A stretch of 64,000 nucleotides of DNA, from NCBI GenBank assembly GCA_963682055.1, contig OY821747.1, positions 31,804,126 through 31,868,125 of the forward strand, read 5' to 3'. Made by a program: the position numbers and the translations under genes. Positions 1 through 10,139 of this stretch are shown one piece after another (within the stretch, counting starts at the first letter, position 1; each line of letters begins with the position of its first letter). Origin of the DNA: Primula veris (Eukaryota > Streptophyta > Magnoliopsida > Ericales > Primulaceae). Under the pieces are notes generated by a model. The model searched no databases. It was not told the origin of the DNA and saw nothing but the letters and a program-made list of their open reading frames with translations.

Positions 1-1186
1 TCACAATATATTTGAACAACCCTATTAGCATCTATAAATTGTCTTATTGCTTTGGCATCATTATCGTACTGAATTTTAGTAATATCAGTGTCAAATTTTA
101 CACCTACCCTTTTAAAATACAAATACCTGATATCCATCTAACCAAAATTAGCTGTCATTCCTACTATAGAGAGGTAATTAAGTTCATCAACTTCACAATT
201 ATCAACATAAACTATCAACTCATCACCATAACCTACATGATTTCCTCACTTTTTTTCCCATTCAAAAAAAAAACCCCATGATGATATTCAATAGAAAACT
301 GAGAACTGTTCATGTCTGCAATAAAAATATTGCGAGTAAATTAATTTTGTCAAATATTACAGATTTTTAAGTACATGTTTTTAATTTTAAGTACACATTT
401 TTAATTTCAAACTTAAATTAAAAATCATTAATTGAAAATCCTAACATAAACCCTAACATGTAAATTTATAATTTAGATAAGAAGAAAAGACGACTTACCA
501 TAAGTTGGAGCGCTATCATTGTCACCCCTAACTCTCTATTTAGGTATGGCATTAGGCACCATTGGAACCCTAATTTAGATGTGATTGCACTCAATACAAC
601 TTTACTTTAGCTGTGATTGCACTCAATAATATTTTAATTTGGAAATTATAAACCCTATATATTTATGTATGTAATAATATGTGCTCTAATGGAAAGAAAA
701 GTCTATATCTTGCTAAGTTGGTGAAAAGACTATTTTACCCTTCACACCGTCAATTAACAGGCACGTGAGGTCACGTGCAGAGCTTCTCTCTGTTAAAATA
801 AACGAAATTATACTAAATCAAAATAATTTATTTAGTCCAGTATACTAAATCAAAAGGTTGATAGTTGAGTGTAGTAAATCGAAATGAGGTGCAAGTTGAA
901 TACACTTAACATTAATTATCTCTTAGGATTAATATACGATGATGTACTATAAGTTGTATAGCGAGACCGTAGATGTAAAAACCTTAGAACTGAATACTAA
1001 AATACTAGGTCTACATCATGCAAGATTACTGTAAGTATTTCGTGATTATGACCAAATACCTGAATCCATTATGAAAAAGCGGATGAATATGAGCGGAAAG
1101 CAATCTGATCTTGGGGATAAGAGAAACTGTATTAAGATTTGATTGCGATGTAAATCGGCATTTACCCAATTAGTCTATATCAATAT
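1..1186. other. Intergenic, no gene recognised
   Basis: AT-rich sequence with no recognisable coding exon. The only distinct signal is a pair of CACGTG (G-box) hexamers at 762-767 and 772-777, ten bases apart, next to a stretch resembling the centre of the Mutator-like MITE at 3928-4280. It may be a decayed copy of that element. Confidence 0.5.
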
Positions 1187-1714
1187 CAGTATTTTAAAAA
1201 GCTCGCAATGTTGTGGGATATAGTGGTTTTTTAAAGAAAAACGCAGTGTTAAAACGCTATTTGGTTGTTAAAACGAAAAAATCGTGTTATTGGGTCTAAA
1301 AGCGCAAAAAATACGATATTTTGGACCGAAATCCTAACCACCAAGTATTTAGAAAACAAACAAAAAACCAGTATTTCACTACATCGTTTTGGTTTGAGAT
1401 ATATTTTTGTTTTGTAAACACTAAAATTAGTGCTCTAACAGTATTAGACAAACAAACGGATATTTTCACTTACTCTCTATTTCTAATCCACCGCCACCCA
1501 ACCCCGATGTTCACCGCCTCCGAATGGAGGTCAATCATGGATGAGTCAGTCATTTCACTTATTAATTAAGATAAGCTAATTGAGGCATAGATTCAAGTCT
1601 AAACATTTGCTAGTTATTGATTATTTTTAGGAAAAATTAACAAAACATATTACTTTTGTAACTAAATTACAAAAAACATACCCCAAACTTTTTAGTTACA
1701 AAAACATACTTTGA

Positions 1715-1770
1715 TGACGTCATATTATTTATAACACATCACTCATTTACAAAAATTCAGGAGTATATAA
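1715..1770 (+). promoter_or_regulatory. Captured core promoter: TGACGTCA and TATA box
   Basis: Just inside the left inverted repeat of the Pack-MULE are a perfect palindromic bZIP-type site TGACGTCA (1715-1722) and TATATAA (1764-1770). They are followed by a CT-rich leader typical of plant 5' UTRs and an ATG at 1861. The spacing suits a TATA box and start site captured with the gene fragment. Activity is inferred, not shown. Confidence 0.45.
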
Positions 1771-1860
1771 GGGGTGATCCATTCTATTTTTTGTCATTAT
1801 ACAGTTCACTTTCTCTCTCTTCTATTTATTATCCCCCACACACTCTCTCTCTGCTCAACA

Positions 1861-2262
1861 ATGGCGACCTCAAAACCCCCACTCTCTCTCTCCTCCCCCA
1901 CTCTCCTCTCTCCCGTTCTCCCTCGCCCCCTCTTTCTCTCCTTCCTCCTCAAACCCCGACCTGTTTCTCTCTCTCTCTCCCTCTCCTCTCGCCCCTCCCC
2001 GCCCCGTGTCTCCACCGCCCCTCCCACCTCTCTCATCCTCCCTCTAACCTCCACCCCGACCTCGACCGTCTCAAGTCTCTCGCTTCCAAGCTCTCCCGCT
2101 CGAAAACCCTAGCTGGTAAACTTAGGGATTTGGACCGAGACGTTATTGTCAAGAGGTTCTCGAAAGCTAGGTTTTTCGATAATTTGGTGGAATTAAATGA
2201 ATTTGAGGTGTTTTTGGTGAAGAGTGTGGTGGCGGCGGGGCAGGGGTATGAAGTTTTGCACA
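1861..2262 (+). pseudogene. Captured 5' exon of a plastid-targeted protein, UGP3-like
   Basis: The ATG at 1861 opens a Ser/Pro/Leu-rich stretch like a chloroplast transit peptide, but that frame stops at 2110-2112. The frame with domain-like sequence is shifted relative to the ATG from about position 2040. It contains LDRLKSLASKLSRSKTLAGK and ends FLVKSVVAAGQGYEVL. From memory this resembles the region after the transit peptide in plastid UDP-glucose pyrophosphorylase UGP3 (sulfolipid head-group supply); that identity is tentative. The frameshift, abrupt end and position between MULE inverted repeats show a non-functional captured fragment. The intact parent gene is not in this window. Confidence 0.5.
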
Positions 2263-2353
2263 TATATTTTGAAATGTAGGGTATAAAGTTTTGAAATGTA
2301 GGGTATGGAGTTTTGAAATTAGGGTATGAAGTTTTGAAATTAGGGTATGAACT
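2240..2353 (+). repeat. Minisatellite, unit about 21 bp, about 4 copies
   Basis: Successive units begin GGGTATGAAGTTTTG, GGGTATAAAGTTTTG, GGGTATGGAGTTTTG and GGGTATGAAGTTTTG, joined by short GAAATTA-like spacers. The first unit is also the last codons of the captured exon (G-Y-E-V-L), so the array may have grown from the edge of the captured fragment. Confidence 0.65.
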
Positions 2354-3734
2354 ATTTTTTAGATATTTGATTGTGATTCAGAACATTTAGGGTATCACAT
2401 TTTAAAATTAGGGTATCACATTTTATAATTAGCATATGAATATTTTGTGAGTTTTTAGTCATTTTGAGAGAGAGTGATAGGTGATTAGCATGTGTTAGAG
2501 AGAGAGAGAGGTTAGATTATGATTTGATTAGAATTATAGAAATAATAAGTATATATAGGTATGTTTTTTGTAAGTTAAGTTTTGGGGGTATGTTTTTTGT
2601 AATATAATAGAGGTAAGGTATGTTTTTTTTAATTTCCCCTTATTTTTATATAGAAACATACTATATATATTATATATTTCGGTTTTAGACTTTTATCTTG
2701 TTTAGGAAAAGAATGAATAAATTTGTAGACACGTGTTTGATTACAACTAAATCATACTTAAAGTTAAAATGAGTGATTTTTTTTTTTAAGTGGGTTGTTA
2801 AGATACCGAAAGTGGAGGATTACAAATATTTTGTTTGCAAATTTTATGATTAAAGAATGACTTGTGATCAAATTAGTTGTATTGGATTATGTATTTGATT
2901 AATTATAACGGTTTACACATTGTATTGTGTTTAACTATTTAAGTGTTAATATAATTAACATAAATTATATAATTACCTAGTATTGTATTGTTATATTAAT
3001 ACGAAAAAAAAATACACCGTAAAACGCTTTATTGCTACACTATTTGCGCTTTTAGCATATCTTTTGAAAAAAAACGTTACGGTAACGATAACGTTATTTA
3101 AAACATCGATCAATATGGAGTAGCCTACAAATATTACCAAAATAGACCCCCACAGTATTTTCATTTGGTTAAATGGCTAAATTCAAATTAAATACTGAAA
3201 TTATAAATGATTTCATTCAAAAAGACGTGGGTCTCTTCACTTGTATTGAAAATTTGAAACTTTCATTTCACAAGAAGACAGTAAAAATAGACGGCAAGAA
3301 AAAAATAAAATCCGGAGGTTTCGTAAAAATATAGAAAATAAAAAAGATCAATTTCACATCAAAAGTCACAATCAATCAAAAGAGAAGAGAAAAAAGAAAT
3401 AAATAAGCCTTCATGCCATTTTATATAAACTCAGAAGTCAATAATCAAATCCAAAAATACTATAATTTTGTGGGTATTAATAATAACCATAACTAATAAA
3501 ATAACGAGTTAAACATCAAAATAGAATAAAATAACAATTAAACCGGTTTCAAATAACTCGCAATTGTTTTAACCCCTTTGTCACGGTCTTGGTCATTACT
3601 TTAACTTGCACTAAAGAGATTATCGTTAGTCATAGGAATAGGTACAAATAAGCGTAGTCATCAGAAAACAATATTACACACTTTGATATGGTCCTACTAC
3701 ACAAGTTGTCAACATGATCATTACTACAATACTG

Positions 3735-3740
3735 TATAAA
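3735..3740 (+). promoter_or_regulatory. Probable TATA box of the monooxygenase gene
   Basis: TATAAA lies 32 bases before the ATG at 3772, which would put transcription start only a few bases before the start codon. It is the only good TATA match close upstream. Confidence 0.4.
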
Positions 3741-3771
3741 ATGAGATCTTCAAGAGAAAAGAAATAAAGAA

Positions 3772-6700
3772 ATGGAGAAAGAGGAAGAAGAGATAGTAAT
3801 AATAGGGGGTGGAATATGTGGACTTTCCACTGCCCTTGCTCTCCACAGGTTTCTTACTTCTTCATGTCTGTCCATTTTTCTTATTCTTGAATATTCATAG
3901 ATACACAAGTTAGGGTCATGAACGGTTGGGTAAATTATAGTTTTGACCAAATTTTAGTATAAGTGACCTAAATTTTTGTAATTTCGGTTTTGTGACCTAA
4001 GTTTAACTTTGTTAGCAATTTAGTGACCTGTCATCCTATTTTTCGAAAAAAAAAACATATTTATTGCTAAAAAGACTAAAATACCCTCATATTTTACCCT
4101 TCTAGTTAACAGACGTGAGGGCACGTGATAACACGTGTAACGTATTCCGTCCACTGAATTGACGCAAGGTCACTAAAACAATACAAAAGTTAAACTTAGG
4201 TCACAAAACCGAAATTACAAAAACTTAGGTCACTTGTCCTAAAATTGGCCAAAACTCAGATCACTAAACCATAATTTACCATGAACAGTTTATACGGAAT
4301 TCCAGCTTCTGGATTAATGGGTACTTCACCATAAAATTATGTAGTAGTATTTACATACAAATTATAGATTTATGGGGATTATGTTATATAAGGTTTTCTT
4401 CGTCAGACTATTTGACAATTTCTTGATAATAACGCTCTTGATTTTTTTTTTATGTTACTGTCTCGTCTAATCCGGTAGAACTATGTCCTAGAAATGAACC
4501 CGTTATAATCGGTTTTGTATATACACCTATATATTCAAAATTTCCAGCAATTGATAGGTATATACACTTATATATACAAAATTTCCAGCAATTGATAGGT
4601 GTACACAACCTCCCCATATGTTTTGCTTGCAAATTGTTACTAGCCAAGGCTCGACCCGCTTATTTTATTCCTTGTTATTGAAACTATAATAACTATTAAA
4701 ACGTGAAATCGACAAACACAAGAGTGCTAGAAGACATTCCTTTTTTGCTTTCAAATTTAAATCCTTGATTTAATTTTACCCACTAATTTTGACTTTGAAG
4801 TAAAGTAGGGTTTTTTGCAATATTTTTTTGCATTTTTGTCTTGAAAGAATTCAAGACTCGAAAGTAAATGACAGATTTTTTAACCTTAAAAAAACCAACT
4901 AATTTGCTTAAAAGCGGCGTCCAAACTTGCTTTTATTGCAATTAGTTACCATGGGTACATGGAGGAGTACAAAAAGTCGAGTTACTCAACTTACCAAAAA
5001 GAGTTACTCAACTCTTTTTATATCTTTTATGTTCATCAAGAAACTTTGTAACCTAACTGAAATGAAGTCTAGAAATTGATAAATCGGACGGAAATGTACG
5101 TGCAGGAAGGGGATAAGAAGTGTTGTGTTGGAACGATCAGCAGAACTGCGGGTAAGTGGTGGGGCTATTGGCATACGGGCTAACGGTTGGCGTGCTCTTG
5201 AACAGCTTGGTCTTGCTTCCGCACTTAGACGAACTGCTCACCTTATGGAAGGGTAACTCGAATTTTCCCTCTTTCTCTGTATGTGGATAAGTTCGTGATC
5301 TTATTGATATTTGTTTGATCTTTTAAATGGTTGCCTACTTTTGAGTCATGGCTAACTGAATATTAAAGCCCATCAGGTGCTACCTTCGATGCTGAATATT
5401 TTTTGCTACTTCTTGATGATTTATTAGCGGGGTTTTAGTCATTTATGTTTTTTTTACTAATGTTTGGAATAAAATTGTTATATAGAGCATTTTGTCATTG
5501 ATGTGGAAATAGTTGTTTGCTTTACTTGAAGACTTGAACAACGTAAAGATTGATATAAAAGCATAAGAAACTCGTTGAAAAGAGTAAAGGCCATGTTTGT
5601 TAGGCCAAGAAGCAAAACGACAAGTTTTTTATTCTTACACGGAAACCATCGATGTGAATTCTTGATGACCCTCTACAAATAGGCCTTTTAGTAAACCCTT
5701 TAACTAATTGATGATGTCTTTAGTCGTATTTTTGCCACGTTCTTGGTCATTACTTTACCTTGAAAATGAGGTAGCATTTCTGTTAAGGACTATTACTCAA
5801 ATACCAATGGGTTTGATTAGCCTGTAACCCCTTTAAATACTCCATAATCATCACTAGTAAGTTACCCAACCCCTTGACAATCAAGTGTAAAAATTCTACA
5901 GTTGTCCCTGTTCTAGCTTAATTGAAAACTGGTCTACGAAGTTCAACCGGACGTGACAAAATATGTTTCACAAATAGAAATACTTCCCAAGGGGGAAATA
6001 TTATGTTAAAGCAGGTTTTACATTTTAGTTCTCGTGCTTTGTTTTCTTGAATCGCTAATACTATACCATTGGGTTTTGATATTGCACAGTATAAGAAGAT
6101 GAAGTAGATCAAAGAGTAGATACTGGATGGTGTAATACCGTAACAGTTACCATTGTGTTTTGATATTGCACCGTATAAGCAAGTTCGTTTAGTGCTACTA
6201 TAGAGCATACTTGAGTCACAATCCCTAATTAAGGATTAGGGCTCGGGCTGTTTCATCAAATTCCTCAAAAAATTCAGAATTGCTTGTTTCTGTATCTGGT
6301 TCTCCAGAATCATTTGAATCAAGTTCAATCCTTATAGCCAACACTAATTGCAACAAAAGCTACTGTAAAGTGTCTTTTACAATTTTTTTTCCTGACACAT
6401 ATGTTACTGCTATCTCTAACTGTAGATATTATTAATGCAGGGGGAGGGACATATGGCTAGATAAGGGTGTAAACAAACCAGCAAATATAGGGTAATGTTA
6501 TTTGCTTGTTGTTTTCTTATTTTTTGTGGCTCCTTTTCATTTTGCTCCTTTTTTCTCGGAGAGTGAGTATCCGTATGGGCGAGGTTTATTATCTTTTGTT
6601 TAGGAAGAAGTGTGGTGGAGGTTGCCAACTAGTACATGTAGTCTCTGGTTTGTCTTGCGCATACACAATCATTGAAAATTATCCTTCTACAAATTGTTAC

Positions 6701-8925
6701 AGTTTTAAGATACTGTGGACCATTCTATTTTAAATCAAGAAATGGTTTATCTGATGTTTTTAGTTTCCCACAGCTAATGCGTATATGACTCGAGACAGAG
6801 TAAGTACTATAAGCTGATGCACGTTCTGCTTTGAGCCTTTGAAAATCCATGTAATAAATCTACTTAAATTTTTTTTTTTCTGTCAGGACTGGTGAAGCTC
6901 GATGTTTGAGGCGGAGAGACCTTATCAATGCACTAGTGGATGCATTGCCACCTGAAACCATATGTTTTGGGTGCCAGTTAGTCTCTGTACAGCTTGATCC
7001 TGTGTCTTCATATCCCGTTCTCCAACTTCTTGATGGCAGATCCATTGCGGCTAAGGTAAGCTTGTGTGTATACCTCGGATTTCTTCCCCTTTTCTTCAAG
7101 AAAGGTGCATAACAATTTAGTTCTTTGCTGTGGATGGAATAAACCTACATTAAGTGTCTGTGTGTGTGTAAGGATCTCATGAGCAGGGAGGCCTTGAGCA
7201 AATGCAGAATGGACTCTATATTCTAAAAGACCTCATAAAATATAAAAACGAAAAATACAAATTTAAAAATTTAAACTCTGGATTACAATTCATTCACGAA
7301 AGTCTCCATTCTACAAATCAAGAATTATTGTTTGTCTAAATCTTGACTTTCATTGCCTATGTCTGCATCCTGCATACCAGACATATAACCTATTGTATAT
7401 AAGAAAATAACCGAAGTTTCCCAGAAAAAAACCATACGTAACATCCACAGTACACGGAAATGATGGTTTTAGTACCAATTGTTGAAGACCAAAATAGTCT
7501 TTGGTAGTAAAAGAATTGCGATGAGAATTTAGGTAGGAAAATATCATGAGAGATAAGAGGATAATTTTGTCTAAATTAATGATTCGGCACCCGTCATGAT
7601 AATTTTTTTCACTTGAGGTTACTGGCTTCTCCCCTGGCGGACACAATGAACTAGCCCATAACCAATTAACCATAGAATACATGAACCACTTAAATCCGTA
7701 TTATGGTGTGTGCCATTTGTATTTTTCATCTATGGTTGTGTCTTACAAACATTAGGAAGCTTAAAGAGTCATAATCTAATCTTTAAATATTTGAAAAGGT
7801 GACGATCAAACATTACGTTACAGTATGTAACTATGTTCAACAATTTAAATCTGACGTGAAGCCAAATATAAACTGGTAAGCAATAGAATCCAGGTGATTT
7901 TTATTTATATCTATAATCGTACAGGTTTTGATTGGATGTGATGGTTCAAAATCAGTGGTTGCCGATTTCCTCAACTTGTCACCTGTGAAAGACTTTGGTC
8001 TTATGGCAGTCAGGGGTTTGACAACATACCCAAATGGTCATGCATTTACCCATGAATTCCTTCGGATTAGGAAAAACAATATTTTGGTTGGAGCAATTCC
8101 AGTAGATGACAAGGCAATGTACTGGTTTCTAGCTCTGCAATCTTCAAGTTACAAAGGTAGAGAACGCTTTTTAACACTAATTTAGACAAAAAAAGACATT
8201 ATCAAACCTATATAAGTCGATATGATTTGATTATTGAGATAAATGAATAAGACATAATAATAAGTTAGTAGTAAGTAACTTACATTTGTTAACTTTGTGG
8301 CACAATTGTAAAATTCTTTTTGTAATTACATCATTTTGTATAAACAATGCTTAATTTTTATTTAATTTTTCGGTTTCCAGGAATCAATTCAACGGCATTT
8401 GCAGATCCAGAGGAAATTCGGAATTCAGCCGTCGAGTCAATAAAAGGCCTCCCAGACGAAATTATACAAATGTTTGAAGCAGGCGACCTCGACACATTAT
8501 CTCTAACACGATTGAGATACCGATCACCATGGGCACTGTTGCTTGGAAACTTCCGCAAAGGGACAATTACTGTAGCCGGAGATGCCATGCATGTAATGGG
8601 ACCCTTTCTTGGACAAGGTGGATCTGCAGCTCTAGAAGATGCTATTGTTCTTGCCAGATGTTTATCACAAAAGGTGAAACAAAGTGATTCAAATAAAATT
8701 AGTTTTCAGAGCAAAGTGATGACACAAAGGGTCGGAGAAGCAATGGATGAGTATGTGAAAGAGCGAAGGATGAGAGTGGTGCGATTATCCTTGCAGACAT
8801 ATTTGACTGGATTCTTGTTTCTTCCATCCACATCGTTGTTGATGCGATTTGCTTATATCGTACTCATAATAATTCTCTTCATTAATCCAAATAACCATAC
8901 CAGCTTTGATTGTGGCATCTTGTGA
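3772..8925 (+). CDS. FAD-dependent monooxygenase (MO1/MO2/CTF2-like)
   Basis: Five exons: 3772-3848, 5106-5252, 6887-7055, 7925-8156 and 8381-8925, all with GT-AG borders and compatible phases, giving 389 residues. Family: FAD_binding_3 flavoprotein monooxygenases related to p-hydroxybenzoate hydroxylase; the plant substrate is generally unknown. Seen: N-terminal dinucleotide-binding loop IIGGGICGLSTALALHR (residues about 9-26), the VLIGCDGSKSV 'DG' motif opening exon 4, and the C-terminal flavin motif VAGDAMHVMGPFLGQGGSAA in exon 5. The tail is hydrophobic and ends FDCGIL, as in relatives. Odd: after LMEG at the end of exon 2, exon 3 begins TGEARCL; relatives have roughly 25-30 more residues there. 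I found no mini-exon in 5253-6886 with the right phases, so the segment is lost or was missed. Intron 1 carries a MITE. Family certain; activity uncertain. Confidence 0.88.
3928..4280. mobile_element. Foldback MITE, probably Mutator-like, in intron 1 of the monooxygenase
   Basis: Long inverted arms (about 110 bp each) start GGTAAATTATAG on the left and GGTAAATTATGG read inward from the right; both contain AAACTTAGGTCAC or its complement. The flanks ATGAACGGTT (3918-3927) and ATGAACAGTT (4281-4290) match at 9 of 10 bases, a duplication length that fits Mutator-like elements. The centre holds two CACGTG boxes at 4122-4127 and 4132-4137. Confidence 0.75.
4517..4605. repeat. Tandem duplication of about 46 bp in intron 1
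   Basis: The block containing AAAATTTCCAGCAATTGATA occurs twice in a row with only small changes. No function is suggested. Confidence 0.6.
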
Positions 8926-10139
8926 GTTGCAGACTTTCTGTTCATTATTTTTGAATACTTTTTGCTTGTAATGTATTTAGGATTTTTTGTTATTTAAACC
9001 ATACTATGTTTATTGTGATAAGATCTTATTAGACTATAAATTGTTTTGAAGCTCTCTTTTGAAACTTTAATTTACTACTCCAAGAAGGAACTATTTTCGT
9101 AAGTGTAGCCCATCTAAAGTCTAAACCATAGCTCAAAGTTGGAAAATGCTTATGTTCACAATACATAATTTCCACCAAAAGTGTGGTTTAGAGTGCTCGT
9201 GGAAAAAAATCAGCCTAGTCGGTCTACACATGAATGTAAATCGATTATTCATGGGGGCTGTTAGCTTTTGTAGGTTCAGTTTCTCCTACTTGTACAAACT
9301 TTTTAGATACGATAATGAATGTTTTTTTAGGATTTACTATAGGGTTGCCCATAACGCCAAAAGCTCATCAAAGAAGCTGCGCCTAAGGCTACTGCTGTTT
9401 AAATGTGAAGCACATCATGAAATGCCAACTATTTAGCTTTTATTGAAGATGAATTTATAGAACTAGAAAAGCAGGAGAACAACTTCTTTGTCCTTATGAA
9501 GGACTAGAAAGGCTTTACCCGTTTTCAAGAAAACTCCATAACACAAAGAAGCATAAAGAGAAATTGCAAAAATGCGAAACATTAAAGACAATAATTGTTC
9601 AAGTACAAGGGAATACTCAAACGACAAAATTTGGAGAAGTAAAAATAAAACTCAACATTGAAGCCAGGATAATTGGATCATAGTCTTCAGCTCTTGAAGT
9701 CCCGTCTTTAGTACGTCAAAACGCTTCTTCAAGTTTCCATCTTTTTCATTTGCCGGTCTTCAAGTTCTTGCACAACATAGGTTAAGATCACAACACTCTC
9801 CATCAAGATACTCGGTGATAACAATGTCTAGTAGAGTGGTTCTCACGTCAATAAGGGGGCATAGATTCATCAATATTAACTAAAAAATCAGCAAGTCTGG
9901 CGCATAGAGCTTCCTGATGTCTACACCGCTTCGGCTGTCTCTCCATTCAAGTACATGCGACGAGCTTCAGTACAGGAACTTTAAGTTATTCTTCCGTAAT
10001 GAATAAGAACCTTTGCCACACTTGAGCATCTTTAGCTACAAGTACTCCTAGTATTACGTAAGTCGAAAGATACACGATGACAAAAAAAAAAACAAGAATT
10101 GTAAATAAAATACAATTCCTTGTTAAGTGAATGAGACAT
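8926..10139. other. Downstream intergenic sequence, nothing recognised
   Basis: The first 200-300 bases are likely 3' UTR and flank of the monooxygenase. The rest has short open frames without any family signature and may be old retrotransposon sequence leading into the LTR remnant that follows. Confidence 0.4.

Larger units (their letters stand above)
1630..2639. mobile_element. Pack-MULE (Mutator-like element carrying a captured gene fragment)
   Basis: About 85-bp terminal inverted repeats (1630 to about 1714, and about 2556-2639) begin GGAAAAATTAAC on the left and, read inward, GGGGAAATTAAA on the right. Both contain ATTACAAAAAACATACCCC. A perfect 9-bp duplication TTATTTTTA lies at 1621-1629 and 2640-2648, the size expected for Mutator-like elements. 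Between the repeats sit a TATA-containing promoter-like stretch, a CT-rich leader and a coding fragment, and no transposase. It inserted into the older hAT element at 1187-3108. Confidence 0.87.
1187..3108. mobile_element. Non-autonomous hAT-type element interrupted by a Pack-MULE
   Basis: The ends are imperfect inverted repeats (left CAGTATTTTAAAAAGC; right end read inward CGATGTTTTAAATAACG). They are flanked by a perfect 8-bp duplication ATCAATAT at 1179-1186 and 3109-3116. An 8-bp duplication and CA(G)TGTTTTAAA-like ends fit the hAT superfamily. The left 100 bases are clearly related to the end of the element at 16789-17208. No transposase is visible. Without the nested element the hAT part is about 0.9 kb. 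Confidence 0.8.

Noticed and set aside
1806..2263. Minus-strand frames opposite the captured exon
   Set aside because: Arg/Glu-rich shadows of a CT-rich leader and coding strand; no independent signal.
5253..6886. Mini-exon completing the monooxygenase (for example after the acceptor at 6439)
   Set aside because: The stretch from 6440 is open for a few codons but no donor gives the phase needed to join 6887, and it lacks family-like residues.
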